From Taudactylus pleione (lineage: Eukaryota > Chordata > Amphibia > Anura > Myobatrachidae), in the NCBI GenBank assembly GCA_031769625.1, contig JAUIMM010000574.1:62001-126000 (forward strand): a DNA stretch of 64,000 nt. The letters are read 5' to 3'. The notes beneath the pieces are model-generated. The model was given only the letters and a program-made list of their open reading frames with translations. It was not told the DNA's origin and searched no databases. The stretch's first letter is position 1. Every line of letters begins with the position of its first letter. Below, piece by piece: positions 38,400-51,400 of this stretch. The position numbers were made by a program, and so were the translations under genes.

Positions 38400-39782
38400 T
38401 CTGTAAATGGGAGACTGCGCTGAGTAATGTGACACCTGTATATCTGTGTGCTCCTGAGTCTGTATATGAGAGACTTCACTGAGTAATGTGATATTTGACA
38501 CCAGTATATCTGTGTGCTCTTGAGTCTGTGTTTATCGGAGACTGTGCTGAGTAATGTGATATGTGACACCTGTATATCTGTGTGCTCCTTAGTCTGTATA
38601 TGGGAGACTGCGCTGAGTAATGTGATATGTGACACCTGTATATCTGTGTGCTCCAGAGTCTGTATATGGGAGACTGCGCTGAGTAATGTGATATGTGACA
38701 CCTGTATATCTGTGTGCTCAAGAGTCTGTATATTGGAGACAGCACTGAATAATGTGATATGTGACACCTGTATATCTGTGTGCTCCTGAGTCTGTATATG
38801 GGAGACTGCGCTGAGTAATGTGATATGTGACACCTGTATGTCTGTGTGCTCCTGAGTCTGTATATGGGAGACTGCACTGAGTAATGTGATATGTGACACT
38901 TGTATATCTGTGTGCTCCTGAGTCTGTATATGGGAGACTGCGCTGAGTAATGTGATAGGTGACACCTGTATATCTGTGTGCTCCTGAGTCTGTATATGGG
39001 AGACTTCACTGAGTAATGTGATATTTGACACATGTATATCTGTGTGCTCCTGAGTCTGTGTTTATCGGAGACTGTGCTGAGTAATGTGATATGTGACACC
39101 TGTATATCTGTGTGCTCCTGAGTCTGTATATGGGAGACTGCGCTGAGTAATGTGATATGTGACACTTGTATATCTGTGTGCTCCTGAGTCTGTATATGGG
39201 AGACTGCACTGAATAATGTGATATGTGACACCTGTATATCTGTGTGCTCCTGAGTCTGTATATGGGAGACTGTGCTGTGTAATGTGATATGTGACACCTG
39301 TATATCTGTGTGCTCCTGAGTCTGTATATGGGAGACTGCGCTGAGTAATGTGATATGTGACACCTGTATATCTGTGTGCTCCTGAGTCTGTATATGGGAG
39401 ACTGCGCTGAATAATGTGATATGTGACACCTGTATATCTGTGTGCTCCTGAGTCTGTATATGGGAGACTGCGCTGAGTAATGTGATATGTGACACCTGTA
39501 TATCTGTGTGCTCCTGAGTCTGTATATGGGAGACTGCGCCGAGTAATGTGATATGTGACACCTGTATATCTGTGTGCTCCTGAGTCTGTATATGGGAGAC
39601 TGCGCTGAATAATGTGATATGTGACACCTGTATATCTGTGTGCTCCTGAGTCTGTATATGGGAGACTGCGCTGAGTAATGTGATATGTGACACCTGTATA
39701 TCTGTGTGCTCCTGAGTCTGTATATGGGAGACTGCGCTGAGTAATGTGATATGTGACACCTGTATATCTGTGTGCTCCTGAG
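38400..39782 (+). repeat. 1383-bp tandem duplication, copy 1 (Block B only)
   Basis: GTTTATCGG at 38,530 and 39,060 repeats at 39,913 and 40,443, exactly 1383 bp on. TAAATGGG followed by TATGAGAGACTTCACTG repeats at the same offset. A loss of stops through CTCCTTAG (about 38,589) and CCAGAG gives a chance plus-strand open frame at 38,514-38,789. Confidence 0.88.
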
Positions 39783-41160
39783 TCTGTAAATGGGAGACTG
39801 CGCTGAGTAATGTGACACCTGTATATCTGTGTGCTCCTGAGTCTGTATATGAGAGACTTCACTGAGTAATGTGATATTTGACACCAGTATATCTGTGTGC
39901 TCTTGAGTCTGTGTTTATCGGAGACTGTGCTGAGTAATGTGATATGTGACACCTGTATATCTGTGTGCTCCTGAGTCTGTATATGGGAGACTGCGCTGAG
40001 TAATGTGATATGTGACACCTGTATATCTGTGTGCTCCAGAGTCTGTATATGGGAGACTGCGCTGAGTAATGTGATATGTGACACCTGTATATCTGTGTGC
40101 TCAAGAGTCTGTATATTGGAGACAGCACTGAATAATGTGATATGTGACACCTGTATATCTGTGTGCTCCTGAGTCTGTATATGGGAGACTGCGCTGAGTA
40201 ATGTGATATGTGACACCTGTATGTCTGTGTGCTCCTGAGTCTGTATATGGGAGACTGCACTGAGTAATGTGATATGTGACACTTGTATATCTGTGTGCTC
40301 CTGAGTCTGTATATGGGAGACTGCGCTGAGTAATGTGATAGGTGACACCTGTATATCTGTGTGCTCCTGAGTCTGTATATGGGAGACTTCACTGAGTAAT
40401 GTGATATTTGACACATGTATATCTGTGTGCTCCTGAGTCTGTGTTTATCGGAGACTGTGCTGAGTAATGTGATATGTGACACCTGTATATCTGTGTGCTC
40501 CTGAGTCTGTATATGGGAGACTGCGCTGAGTAATGTGATATGTGACACTTGTATATCTGTGTGCTCCTGAGTCTGTATATGGGAGACTGCACTGAATAAT
40601 GTGATATGTGACACCTGTATATCTGTGTGCTCCTGAGTCTGTATATGGGAGACTGTGCTGTGTAATGTGATATGTGACACCTGTATATCTGTGTGCTCCT
40701 GAGTCTGTATATGGGAGACTGCGCTGAGTAATGTGATATGTGACACCTGTATATCTGTGTGCTCCTGAGTCTGTATATGGGAGACTGCGCTGAATAATGT
40801 GATATGTGACACCTGTATATCTGTGTGCTCCTGAGTCTGTATATGGGAGACTGCGCTGAGTAATGTGATATGTGACACCTGTATATCTGTGTGCTCCTGA
40901 GTCTGTATATGGGAGACTGCGCCGAGTAATGTGATATGTGACACCTGTATATCTGTGTGCTCCTGAGTCTGTATATGGGAGACTGCGCTGAATAATGTGA
41001 TATGTGACACCTGTATATCTGTGTGCTCCTGAGTCTGTATATGGGAGACTGCGCTGAGTAATGTGATATGTGACACCTGTATATCTGTGTGCTCCTGAGT
41101 CTGTATATGGGAGACTGCGCTGAGTAATGTGATATGTGACACCTGTATATCTGTGTGCTC
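39783..41160 (+). repeat. 1383-bp tandem duplication, copy 2 (Block B only)
   Basis: This is the second copy of 38.4-39.78 kb; its match ends near 41,160 at CTGAATCTG. Block A has no equivalent second copy at this place. Confidence 0.85.
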
Positions 41161-41302
41161 CTGAATCTGTATATGGGAGACTGCGCTGAATAATGTGATA
41201 TGTGACACCTGTATATCTGGGTGCTCCTGAGTCTGTATATGGGAGACTACACTGCGTAATGTGATATTTGACACCTGTATATCTGTGTGCTCCTGAGTCT
41301 GT

Positions 41303-42544
41303 GTTTATGGGAGACTGAGCTGAGTAATGTGATATGTGACACCTGTATATCTGTGTGCTCCTGAGTCTGTATATGGGAGACTGCGCTGAGTAATGTGATA
41401 TGTGACACCAGTATATCTGTGTGCTCCTGAGTCTGTATATGGGAGACTGCACTGAATAATGTGATATGTGACACCTGTATATCTGTGTGCTCCTGAGTCT
41501 GTATATGGGAGACTGTGCTGTGTAATGTGATATGTGACACCTGTATATCTGTGTGCTCCTGAGTCTGTATATGGGAGACTGCGCTGAGTAATGTGATATG
41601 TGACACCTGTATATCTGTGTGCTCCTGAGTCTGTATATGGGAGACTGCACTGAGTGATGTGACACCTGTATATATGTGTGCTCCTGAGTCTATATATGGG
41701 AGATTGTGCTGAGTGATGTGATATGTGACACCTGTATATCTGTGTGCTCCTGAGTCTGTATATGGGAGACTGCGCTGAGTAATGTGATTTGTGACACCTG
41801 TATATCTGTGTGCTCCAGAGTCTGTATATGGGAGACTGCTCTGAGTTATGTGATATGTGACTCCTGTATATCTGTGTGCTCCTGAGTCTGTATATGGGAG
41901 ACTGCGCTGAGTAATGTGATATGTGACACCTGTATATCTGTGTGCTCCTGAATCTGTAAATGGGAGACTGCGCTGAGTAATGTGACACCTGTATATCTGT
42001 GTGCTCCTGAGTCTGTATATGGGAGACTGCGCTGAATAATGTGATATGTGACACCTGTATATCTGTGTGCTCCTGAGTCTGTATATGAGAGACTTCACTG
42101 AGTAATGTGATATTTGACACCAGTATATCTGTGTGCTCTTGAGTCTGTATATGGGAGACTGCGCTGAATAATGTGATATGTGACACCTGTATATCTGTGT
42201 GCTCCTGAGTCTGTATATGGGAGACTGCGCTGAGTAATGTGATATGTGACACCTGTATATCTGTGTGCTTCTGAGTCTGTATATGGGAGACTGCGCTGAG
42301 TAATGTGATATGTGACACCTGTATATCTGTGTGCTCCTGAGTCTGTATATGGGAGACTGCGCTGAGATATGTGATATGTGACACCTGTATATCTGTGTGC
42401 TCCTGAATCTGTATATGGGAGACTGCGCTGAATAATGTGATATGTGACACCTGTATATCTGGGTGCTCCTGAGTCTGTATATGGGAGACTTCACTGCGTA
42501 ATGTGATATTTGACACCTGTATATCTGTGTGCTCCTGAGTCTGT
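41303..42544 (+). repeat. 19-monomer HOR unit (1242 bp), Block B second pair
   Basis: The landmark interval is exactly 1242 bp, and it partners 19,825-21,065 of Block A. A private change, CTGAGATATGTGATATG, lies near 42,364. The following unit starts at 42,545. Confidence 0.9.
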
Positions 42545-42898
42545 GTTTATGGGAGACTGAGCTGAGTAATGTGATATGTGACACCTGTATATCTGTGTGC
42601 TCCTGAGTCTGTATATGGGAGACAGCGTTGAGTAATGTGATATGTGACACCAGTATATCTGTGTGCTCCTGAGTCTGTATATGGGAGACTGCACTGAATA
42701 ATGTGATATGTGACACCTGTATATCTGTGTGCTCCTGAGTCTGTATATGGGAGACTGTGCTGTGTAATGTGATATGTGACACCTGTATATCTGTGTGCTC
42801 CTGAGTCTGTATATGGGAGACTGCGCTGAGTAATGTGATATGTGACACCTGTATATCTGTGTGCTCCTGAGTCTGTATATGGGAGACTGCACTGAGTG

Positions 42899-45800
42899 AT
42901 GTGACACCTGTATATCTGTGTGCTCCTGAGTCTATATATGGGAGATTGTGCTGAGTGATGTGATATGTGACACCTGTATATCTGTGTGCTCCTGAGTCTG
43001 TATATGGGAGACTGCGCTGAGTAATGTGATTTGTGACACCTGTATATCTGTGTGCTCCAGAGTCTGTATATGGGAGACTGCTCTGAGTTATGTGATATGT
43101 GACTCCTGTATATCTGTGTGCTCCTGAGTCTGTATATGGGAGACTGCGCTGAGTAATGTGATATGTGACACCTGTATATCTGTGTGCTCCTGAGTCTGTA
43201 AATGGGAGACTGCGCTGAGTAATGTGACACCTGTATATCTGTGTGCTCCTGAGTCTGTATATGGGAGACTGCGCTGAATAATGTGATATGTGACACCTGT
43301 ATATCTGTGTGCTCCTGAGTCTGTATATGAGAGACTTCACTGAGTAATGTGATATTTGACACCAGTATATCTGTGTGCTCTTGAGTCTGTGTTTATCGGA
43401 GACTGTGCTGAGTAATGTGATATGTGACACCTGTATATCTGTGTGCTCCTGAGTCTGTATATGGGAGACTGCGCTGAGTAATGTGATATGTGACTCCTGT
43501 ATATCTGTGTGCTCCTGAGTCTGTATATGGGAGACTGCGCTGAGTAATGTGATATGTGACACCTGTATATCTGTGTGCTCCTGAGTCTGTATATGGGAGA
43601 CTGCGCTGAGTAATGTGATATGTGACACCTGTATATCTGTGTGCTCAAGAGTCTGTATATTGGAGACAGCACTGAATAATGTGATATGTGACACCTGTAT
43701 ATCTGTGTGCTCCTGAGTCTGTATATGGGAGACTGCGCTGAGTAATGTGATATGTGACACCTTTATGTCTGTGTGCTCCTGAGTCTGTATATGGGAGACT
43801 GCACTGAGTAATGTGATATGTGACACTTGTATATCTGTGTGCTCCTGAGTCTGTATATGGGAGACTGCGCTGAATAATGTGATATGTGACACCTGTATAT
43901 CTGTGTGCTCCTGAGTCTGTATATGGGAGACTTCACTGAGTAATGTGATATTTGACACATGTATATCTGTGTGCTCCTGAGTCTGTGTTTATCGGAGACT
44001 GTGCTGAGTAATGTGATATGTGACACCTGTATATCTGTGTGCTCCTGAGTCTGTATATGGGAGACTGCGCTGAGTAATGTGATATGTGACACTTGTATAT
44101 CTGTGTGCTCCTGAGTCTGTATATGGGAGACTGCACTGAATAATGTGATATGTGACAGCTGTATATCTGTGTGCTCCTGAGTCTGTATATGGGAGACTGT
44201 GCTGTGTAATGTTATATGTGACACCTGTATATCTGTGTGCTCCTGAGTCTGTATATGGGAGACTGCGCTGAGTAATGTGATATGTGACACCTGTATATCT
44301 GTGTGCTCCTGAGTCTGTATATGGGAGACTGCGCCGAGTAATGTGATATGTGACACCTGTATATCTGTGTGCTCCTGAGTCTGTATATGGGAGACTGCAC
44401 TGAATAATGTGATATGTGACACCTGTATATCTGTGTGCTCCTGAGTCTGTATATGGGAGACTGTGCTGTGTAATGTGATATGTGACACCTGTATATCTGT
44501 GTGCTCCTGAGTCTGTATATGGGAGACTGCGCTGAGTAATGTGATATGTGACACCTGTATATCTGTGTGCTCCTGAGTCTGTATATGGGAGACTGCACTG
44601 AGTGATGTGACACCTGTATATCTGTGTGCTCCTGAGTCTATATATGGGAGATTGTGCTGAGTGATGTGATATGTGACACCTGTATATCTGTGTGCTCCTG
44701 AGTCTGTATATGGGAGACTGCGCTGAGTAATGTGATTTGTGACACCTGTATATCTGTGTGCTCCAGAGTCTGTATATGGGAGACTGCTCTGAGTTATGTG
44801 ATATGTGACTCCTGTATATCTGTGTGCTCCTGAGTCTGTATATGGGAGACTGCGCTGAGTAATGTGATATGTGACACCTGTATATCTGTGTGCTCCTGAG
44901 TCTGTAAATGGGAGACTGCGCTGAGTAATGTGACACCTGTATATCTGTGTGCTCCTGAGTCTGTATATGGGAGACTGCGCTGAATAATGTGATATGTGAC
45001 ACCTGTATATCTGTGTGCTCCTGAGTCTGTATATGAGAGACTTCACTGAGTAATGTGATATTTGACACTAGTATATCTGTGTGCTCTTGAGTCTGTATAT
45101 GGGAGACTGCGCTGAATAATGTGATATGTGACACCTGTATATATGTGTGCTCCTGAGTCTGTATATGGGAGACTGCGCTGAGTAATGTGATATGTGACAC
45201 CTGTATATCTGTGTGCTCCTGAGTCTGTATATGGGAGACTGCGCTGAGTAATGTGATATGTGACACCTGTATATCTGTGTGCTCCTGAGTCTGTATATGG
45301 GAGACTGCGCTGAGTAATGTGATATGTGACACCTGTATATCTGTGTGCTCCTGAATCTGTATATGGGAGACTGCGCTGAATAATGTGATATGTGACACCT
45401 GTATATCTGGGTGCTCCTGAGTCTGTATATGGGAGACTTCACTGCGTAATGTGATATTTGACACCTGTATATCTGTGTGCTCCTGAGTCTGTGTTTATGG
45501 GAGACTGAGCTGAGTAATGTGATATGTGACACCTGTATATCTGTGTGCTCCTGAGTCTGTATATGGGAGACTGCGCTGAGTAATGTGATATGTGACACCA
45601 GTATATCTGTGTGCTCCTGAGTCTGTATATGGGAGACTGCACTGAATAATGTGATATGTGACACCTGTATATCTGTGTGCTCCTGAGTCTGTATATGGGA
45701 GACTGTGCTGTGTAATGTGATATGTGACACCTGTATATCTGTGTGCTCCTGAGTCTGTATATGGGAGACTGCACTGAGTGATGTGACACCTGTATATCTG

Positions 45801-48480
45801 TGTGCTCCTGAGTCTATATATGGGAGATTGTGCTGAGTGATGTGATATGTGACACCTGTATATCTGTGTGCTCCTGAGTCTGTATATGGGAGACTGCGCT
45901 GAGTAATGTGATTTGTGACACCTGTATATCTGTGTGCTCCAGAGTCTGTATATGGGAGACTGCTCTGAGTTATGTGATATGTGACTCCTGTATATCTGTG
46001 TGCTCCTGAGTCTGTATATGAGAGACTTCACTGAGTAATGTGATATTTGACACCAGTATATCTGTGTGCTCTTGAGTCTGTGTTTATCGGAGACTGTGCT
46101 GAGTAATGTGATATGTGACACCTGTATATCTGTGTGCTCCTGAGTCTGTATATGGGAGACTGCGCTGAGTAATGTGATATGTGACTCCTGTATAACTGTG
46201 TGCTCCTGAGTCTGTATATGGGAGACTGCGCTGAGTAATGTGATATGTGACTCCTGTATAACTGTGTGCTCCTGAGTCTGTATATGGGAGACTGCGCTGA
46301 GTAATGTGATATGTGACACCTGTATATCTGTGTGCTCCTGAGTCTGTATATGGGAGACTGCGCTGAGTAATGTGATATGTGACACCTGTATATCTGTGTG
46401 CTCAAGAGTCTGTATATTGGAGACAGCACTGAATAATGTGATATGTGACACCTGTATATCTGTGTGCTCCTGAGTCTGTATATGGGAGACTGCGCTGAGT
46501 AATGTGATATGTGACACCTGTATGTCTGTGTGCTCCTGAGTCTGTATATGGGAGACTGCACTGAGTAATGTGATATGTGACACTTGTATATCTGTGTGCT
46601 CCTGAGTCTGTATATGGGAGACTGCGCTGAATAATGTGATATGTGACACCTGTATATCTGTGTGCTCCTGAGTCTGTATATGGGAGACTTCACTGAGTAA
46701 TGTGATATTTGACACATGTATATCTGTGTGCTCCTGAGTCTGTGTTTATCGGAGACTGTGCTGAGTAATGTGATATGTGACACCTGTATATCTGTGTGCT
46801 CCTGAGTCTGTATATGGGAGACTGCGCTGAGTAATGTGATATGTGACACTTGTATATCTGTGTGCTCCTGAGTCTGTATATGGGAGATTGCACTGAATAA
46901 TGTGATATGTGACACCTGTATATCTGTGTGCTCCTGAGTCTGTATATGGGAGACTGTGCTGTGTAATGTGATATGTGACACCTGTATATCTGTGTGCTCC
47001 TGAGTCTGTATATGGGAGACTGCGCTGAGTAATGTGATATGTGACACCTGTATATCTGTGTGCTCCTGAGTCTGTATATGGGAGACTTCACTGAGTAATG
47101 TGATATTTGACACATGTATATCTGTGTGCTCCTGAGTCTGTGTTTATCGGAGACTGTGCTGAGTAATGTGATATGTGACACTTGTATATCTGTGTGCTCC
47201 TGAGTCTGTATATGGGAGATTGCACTGAATAATGTGATATGTGACACCTGTATATCTGTGTGCTCCTGAGTCTGTATATGGGAGACTGTGCTGTGTAATG
47301 TGATATGTGACACCTGTATATCTGTGTGCTCCTGAGTCTGTATATGGGAGACTGCGCTGAGTAATGTGATATGTGACACCTGTATATCTGTGTGCTCCTG
47401 AGTCTGTATATGGGAGACTGCGCTGAGTAATGTGATATGTGACACCTGTATATCTGTGTGCTCCTGAGTCTGTATATGGGAGACTGCGCTGAGTAATGTG
47501 ATATGTGACACCTGTATATCTGTGTGCTCCTGAATCTGTATATGGGAGACTGCGCTGAATAATGTGATATGTGACACCTGTATATCTGGGTGCTCCTGAG
47601 TCTGTATATGGGAGACTTCACTGCGTAATGTGATATTTGACACCTGTATATCTGTGTGCTCCTGAGTCTGTGTTTATGGGAGACTGAGCTGAGTAATGTG
47701 ATATGTGACACCTGTATATCTGTGTGCTCCTGAGTCTGTATATGGGAGACTGCCCTGAGTTATGTGATATGTGACACCAGTATATCTGTGTGCTCCTGAG
47801 TCTGTATATGGGAGACTGCACTGAATAATGTGATATGTGACACCTGTATATCTGTGTGCTCCTGAGTCTGTATATGGGAGACTGTGCTGTGTAATGTGAT
47901 ATGTGACACCTGTATATCTGTGTGCTCCTGAGTCTGTATATGGGAGACTGCGCTGAGTAATGTGATATGTGACACCTGTATATCTGTGTGCTCCTGAGTC
48001 TGTATATGGGAGACTGCACTGAGTAATGTGACACCTGTATATCTGTGTGCTCCTGAGTCTATATATGGGAGATTGTGCTGAGTGATGTGATATGTGACAC
48101 CTGTATATCTGTGTGCTCCTGAGTCTGTATATGGGAGACTGCGCTGAGTAATGTGATTTGTGACACCTGTATATCTGTGTGCTCCAGAGTCTGTATATGG
48201 GAGACTGCGCTGAATAATGTGATATGTGACAACTGTATATCTGTGTGCTCCTGAGTCTGTATATGGGAGACTGAGCTGAGTAATGTGATATGTGACACCT
48301 GTATATCTGTGTGCTCCTGAGTCTGTATATGGGAGACTGCGCTGAGTGATGTGATATGTGACACCTGTATATCTGTGTGTTCCTGAGTCTGTATATGGGA
48401 GACTGCGCTGAGTGATGTGAAATGTGACACCTGTATATCTGTGTGCTCCTGAGTCTGTATATAAGAGACTGTGCTGAGTG
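42899..48480 (+). repeat. 5582-bp tandem duplication, copy 1 (Block B only)
   Basis: The segment restarts at 48,481: the tail monomer ending GACTGTGCTGAGTG joins ATGTGACACCTG, which in copy 1 follows GACTGCACTGAGTG. Landmarks 43,391, 43,987, 45,493, 46,082 and 47,672 reappear at 48,973, 49,569, 51,009, 51,598 and 53,254. The offset is 5582, then 5516, then 5582. Near 47,170 copy 1 lacks one 66-bp monomer kept in copy 2. Adjacent GTATAACTGTG monomers lie near 46,190 and 46,256. Confidence 0.92.
46744..47141 (+). repeat. 6-monomer HOR unit (398 bp)
   Basis: The landmark interval is 398 bp, 6 x 66 + 2. It recurs at 52,260-52,657, its partner in the 5582-bp duplication. Confidence 0.85.
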
Positions 48481-51400
48481 ATGTGACACCTGTATATCTG
48501 TGTGCTCCTGAGTCTATATATGGGAGATTGTGCTGAGTGATGTGATATGTGACACCTGTATATCTGTGTGCTCCTGAGTCTGTATATGGGAGACTGCGCT
48601 GAGTAATGTGATTTGTGACACCTGTATATCTGTGTGCTCCAGAGTCTGTATATGGGAGACTGCTCTGAGTTATGTGATATGTGACTCCTGTATATCTGTG
48701 TGCTCCTGAGTCTGTATATGGGAGACTGCGCTGAGTAATGTGATATGTGACACCTGTATATCTGTGTGCTCCTGAGTCTGTAAATGGGAGACTGCGCTGC
48801 GTAATGTGACACCTGTATATCTGTGTGCTCCTGAGTCTGTATATGGGAGACTGCGCTGAATAATGTGATATGTGACACCTGTATATCTGTGTGCTCCTGA
48901 GTCTGTATATGAGAGACTTCACTGAGTAATGTGATATTTGACACCAGTATATCTGTGTGCTCTTGAGTCTGTGTTTATCGGAGACTGTGCTGAGTAATGT
49001 GATATGTGACACCTGTATATCTGTGTGCTCCTGAGTCTGTATATGGGAGACTGCGCTGAGTAATGTGATATGTGACTCCTGTATATCTGTGTGCTCCTGA
49101 GTCTGTATATGGGAGACTGCGCTGAGTAATGTGATATGTGACACTTGTATATCTGTGTGCTCCTGAGTCTGTATATGGGAGACTGCGCTGAGTAATGTGA
49201 TATGTGACACCTGTATATCTGTGTGCTCAAGAGTCTGTATATTGGAGACAGCACTGAATAATGTGATATGTGACACCTGTATATCTGTGTGCTCCTGAGT
49301 CTGTATATGGGAGACTGCGCTGAGTAATGTGATATGTGACACCTTTATGTCTGTGTGCTCCTGAGTCTGTATATGGGAGACTGCACTGAGTAATGTGATA
49401 TGTGACACTTGTATATCTGTGTGCTCCTGAGTCTGTATATGGGAGACTGCGCTGAATAATGTGATATGTGACACCTGTATATCTGTGTGCTCCTGAGTCT
49501 GTATATGGGAGACTTCACTGAGTAATGTGATATTTGACACATGTATATCTGTGTGCTCCTGAGTCTGTGTTTATCGGAGACTGTGCTGAGTAATGTGATA
49601 TGTGACACCTGTATATCTGTGTGCTCCTGAGTCTGTATATGGGAGACTGCGCTGAGTAATGTGATATGTGACACTTGTATATCTGTGTGCTCCTGAGTCT
49701 GTATATGGGAGACTGCACTGAATAATGTGATATGTGACACCTGTATATCTGTGTGCTCCTGAGTCTGTATATGGGAGACTGTGCTGTGTAATGTGATATG
49801 TGACACCTGTATATCTGTGTGCTCCTGAGTCTGTATATGGGAGACTGCGCTGAGTAATGTGATATGTGACACCTGTATATCTGTGTGCTCCTGAGTCTGT
49901 ATATGGGAGACTGCGCCGAGTAATGTGATATGTGACACCTGTATATCTGTGTGCTCCTGAGTCTGTATATGGGAGACTGCACTGAATAATGTGATATGTG
50001 ACACCTGTATATCTGTGTGCTCCTGAGTCTGTATATGGGAGACTGTGCTGTGTAATGTGATATGTGACACCTGTATATCTGTGTGCTCCTGAGTCTGTAT
50101 ATGGGAGACTGCGCTGAGTAATGTGATATGTGACACCTGTATATCTGTGTGCTCTTGAGTCTGTATATGGGAGACTGCACTGAGTGATGTGACACCTGTA
50201 TATCTGTGTGCTCCTGAGTCTATATATGGGAGATTGTGCTGAGTGATGTGATATGTGACACCTGTATATCTGTGTGCTCCTGAGTCTGTATATGGGAGAC
50301 TGCGCTGAGTAATGTGATTTGTGACACCTGTATATCTGTGTGCTCCAGAGTCTGTATATGGGAGACTGCTCTGAGTTATGTGATATGTGACTCCTGTATA
50401 TCTGTGTGCTCCTGAGTCTGTATATGGGAGACTGCGCTGAGTAATGTGATATGTGACACCTGTATATCTGTGTGCTCCTGAGTCTGTAAATGGGAGACTG
50501 CGCTGAGTAATGTGACACCTGTATATCTGTGTGCTCCTGAGTCTGTATATGGGAGACTGCGCTGAATAATGTGATATGTGACACCTGTATATCTGTGTGC
50601 TCCTGAGTCTGTATATGAGAGACTTCACTGAGTAATGTGATATGTGACACCTGTATATATGTGTGCTCCTGAGTCTGTATATGGGAGACTGCGCTGAGTA
50701 ATGTGATATGTGACACCTGTATATCTGTGTGCTCCTGAGTCTGTATATGGGAGACTGCGCTGAGTAATGTGATATGTGACACCTGTATATCTGTGTGCTC
50801 CTGAGTCTGTATATGGGAGACTGCGCTGAGTAATGTGATATGTGACACCTGTATATCTGTGTGCTCCTGAATCTGTATATGGGAGACTGCGCTGAATAAT
50901 GTGATATGTGACACCTGTATATCTGGGTGCTCCTGAGTCTGTATATGGGAGACTTCACTGCGTAATGTGATATTTGACACCTGTATATCTGTGTGCTCCT
51001 GAGTCTGTGTTTATGGGAGACTGAGCTGAGTAATGTGATATGTGACACCTGTATATCTGTGTGCTCCTGAGTCTGTATATGGGAGACTGCGCTGAGTAAT
51101 GTGATATGTGACACCAGTATATCTGTGTGCTCCTGAGTCTGTATATGGGAGACTGCACTGAATAATGTGATATGTGACACCTGTATATCTGTGTGCTCCT
51201 GAGTCTGTATATGGGAGACTGTGCTGTGTAATGTGATATGTGACACCTGTATATCTGTGTGCTCCTGAGTCTGTATATGGGAGACTGCACTGAGTGATGT
51301 GACACCTGTATATCTGTGTGCTCCTGAGTCTATATATGGGAGATTGTGCTGAGTGATGTGATATGTGACACCTGTATATCTGTGTGCTCCTGAGTCTGTA

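Noticed and set aside
38514..38789. Plus-strand open frame of 91 codons
   Set aside because: It arises from CTCCTTAG, CCAGAG and CTCAAGAG changes in neighbouring monomers; no other support for a gene.
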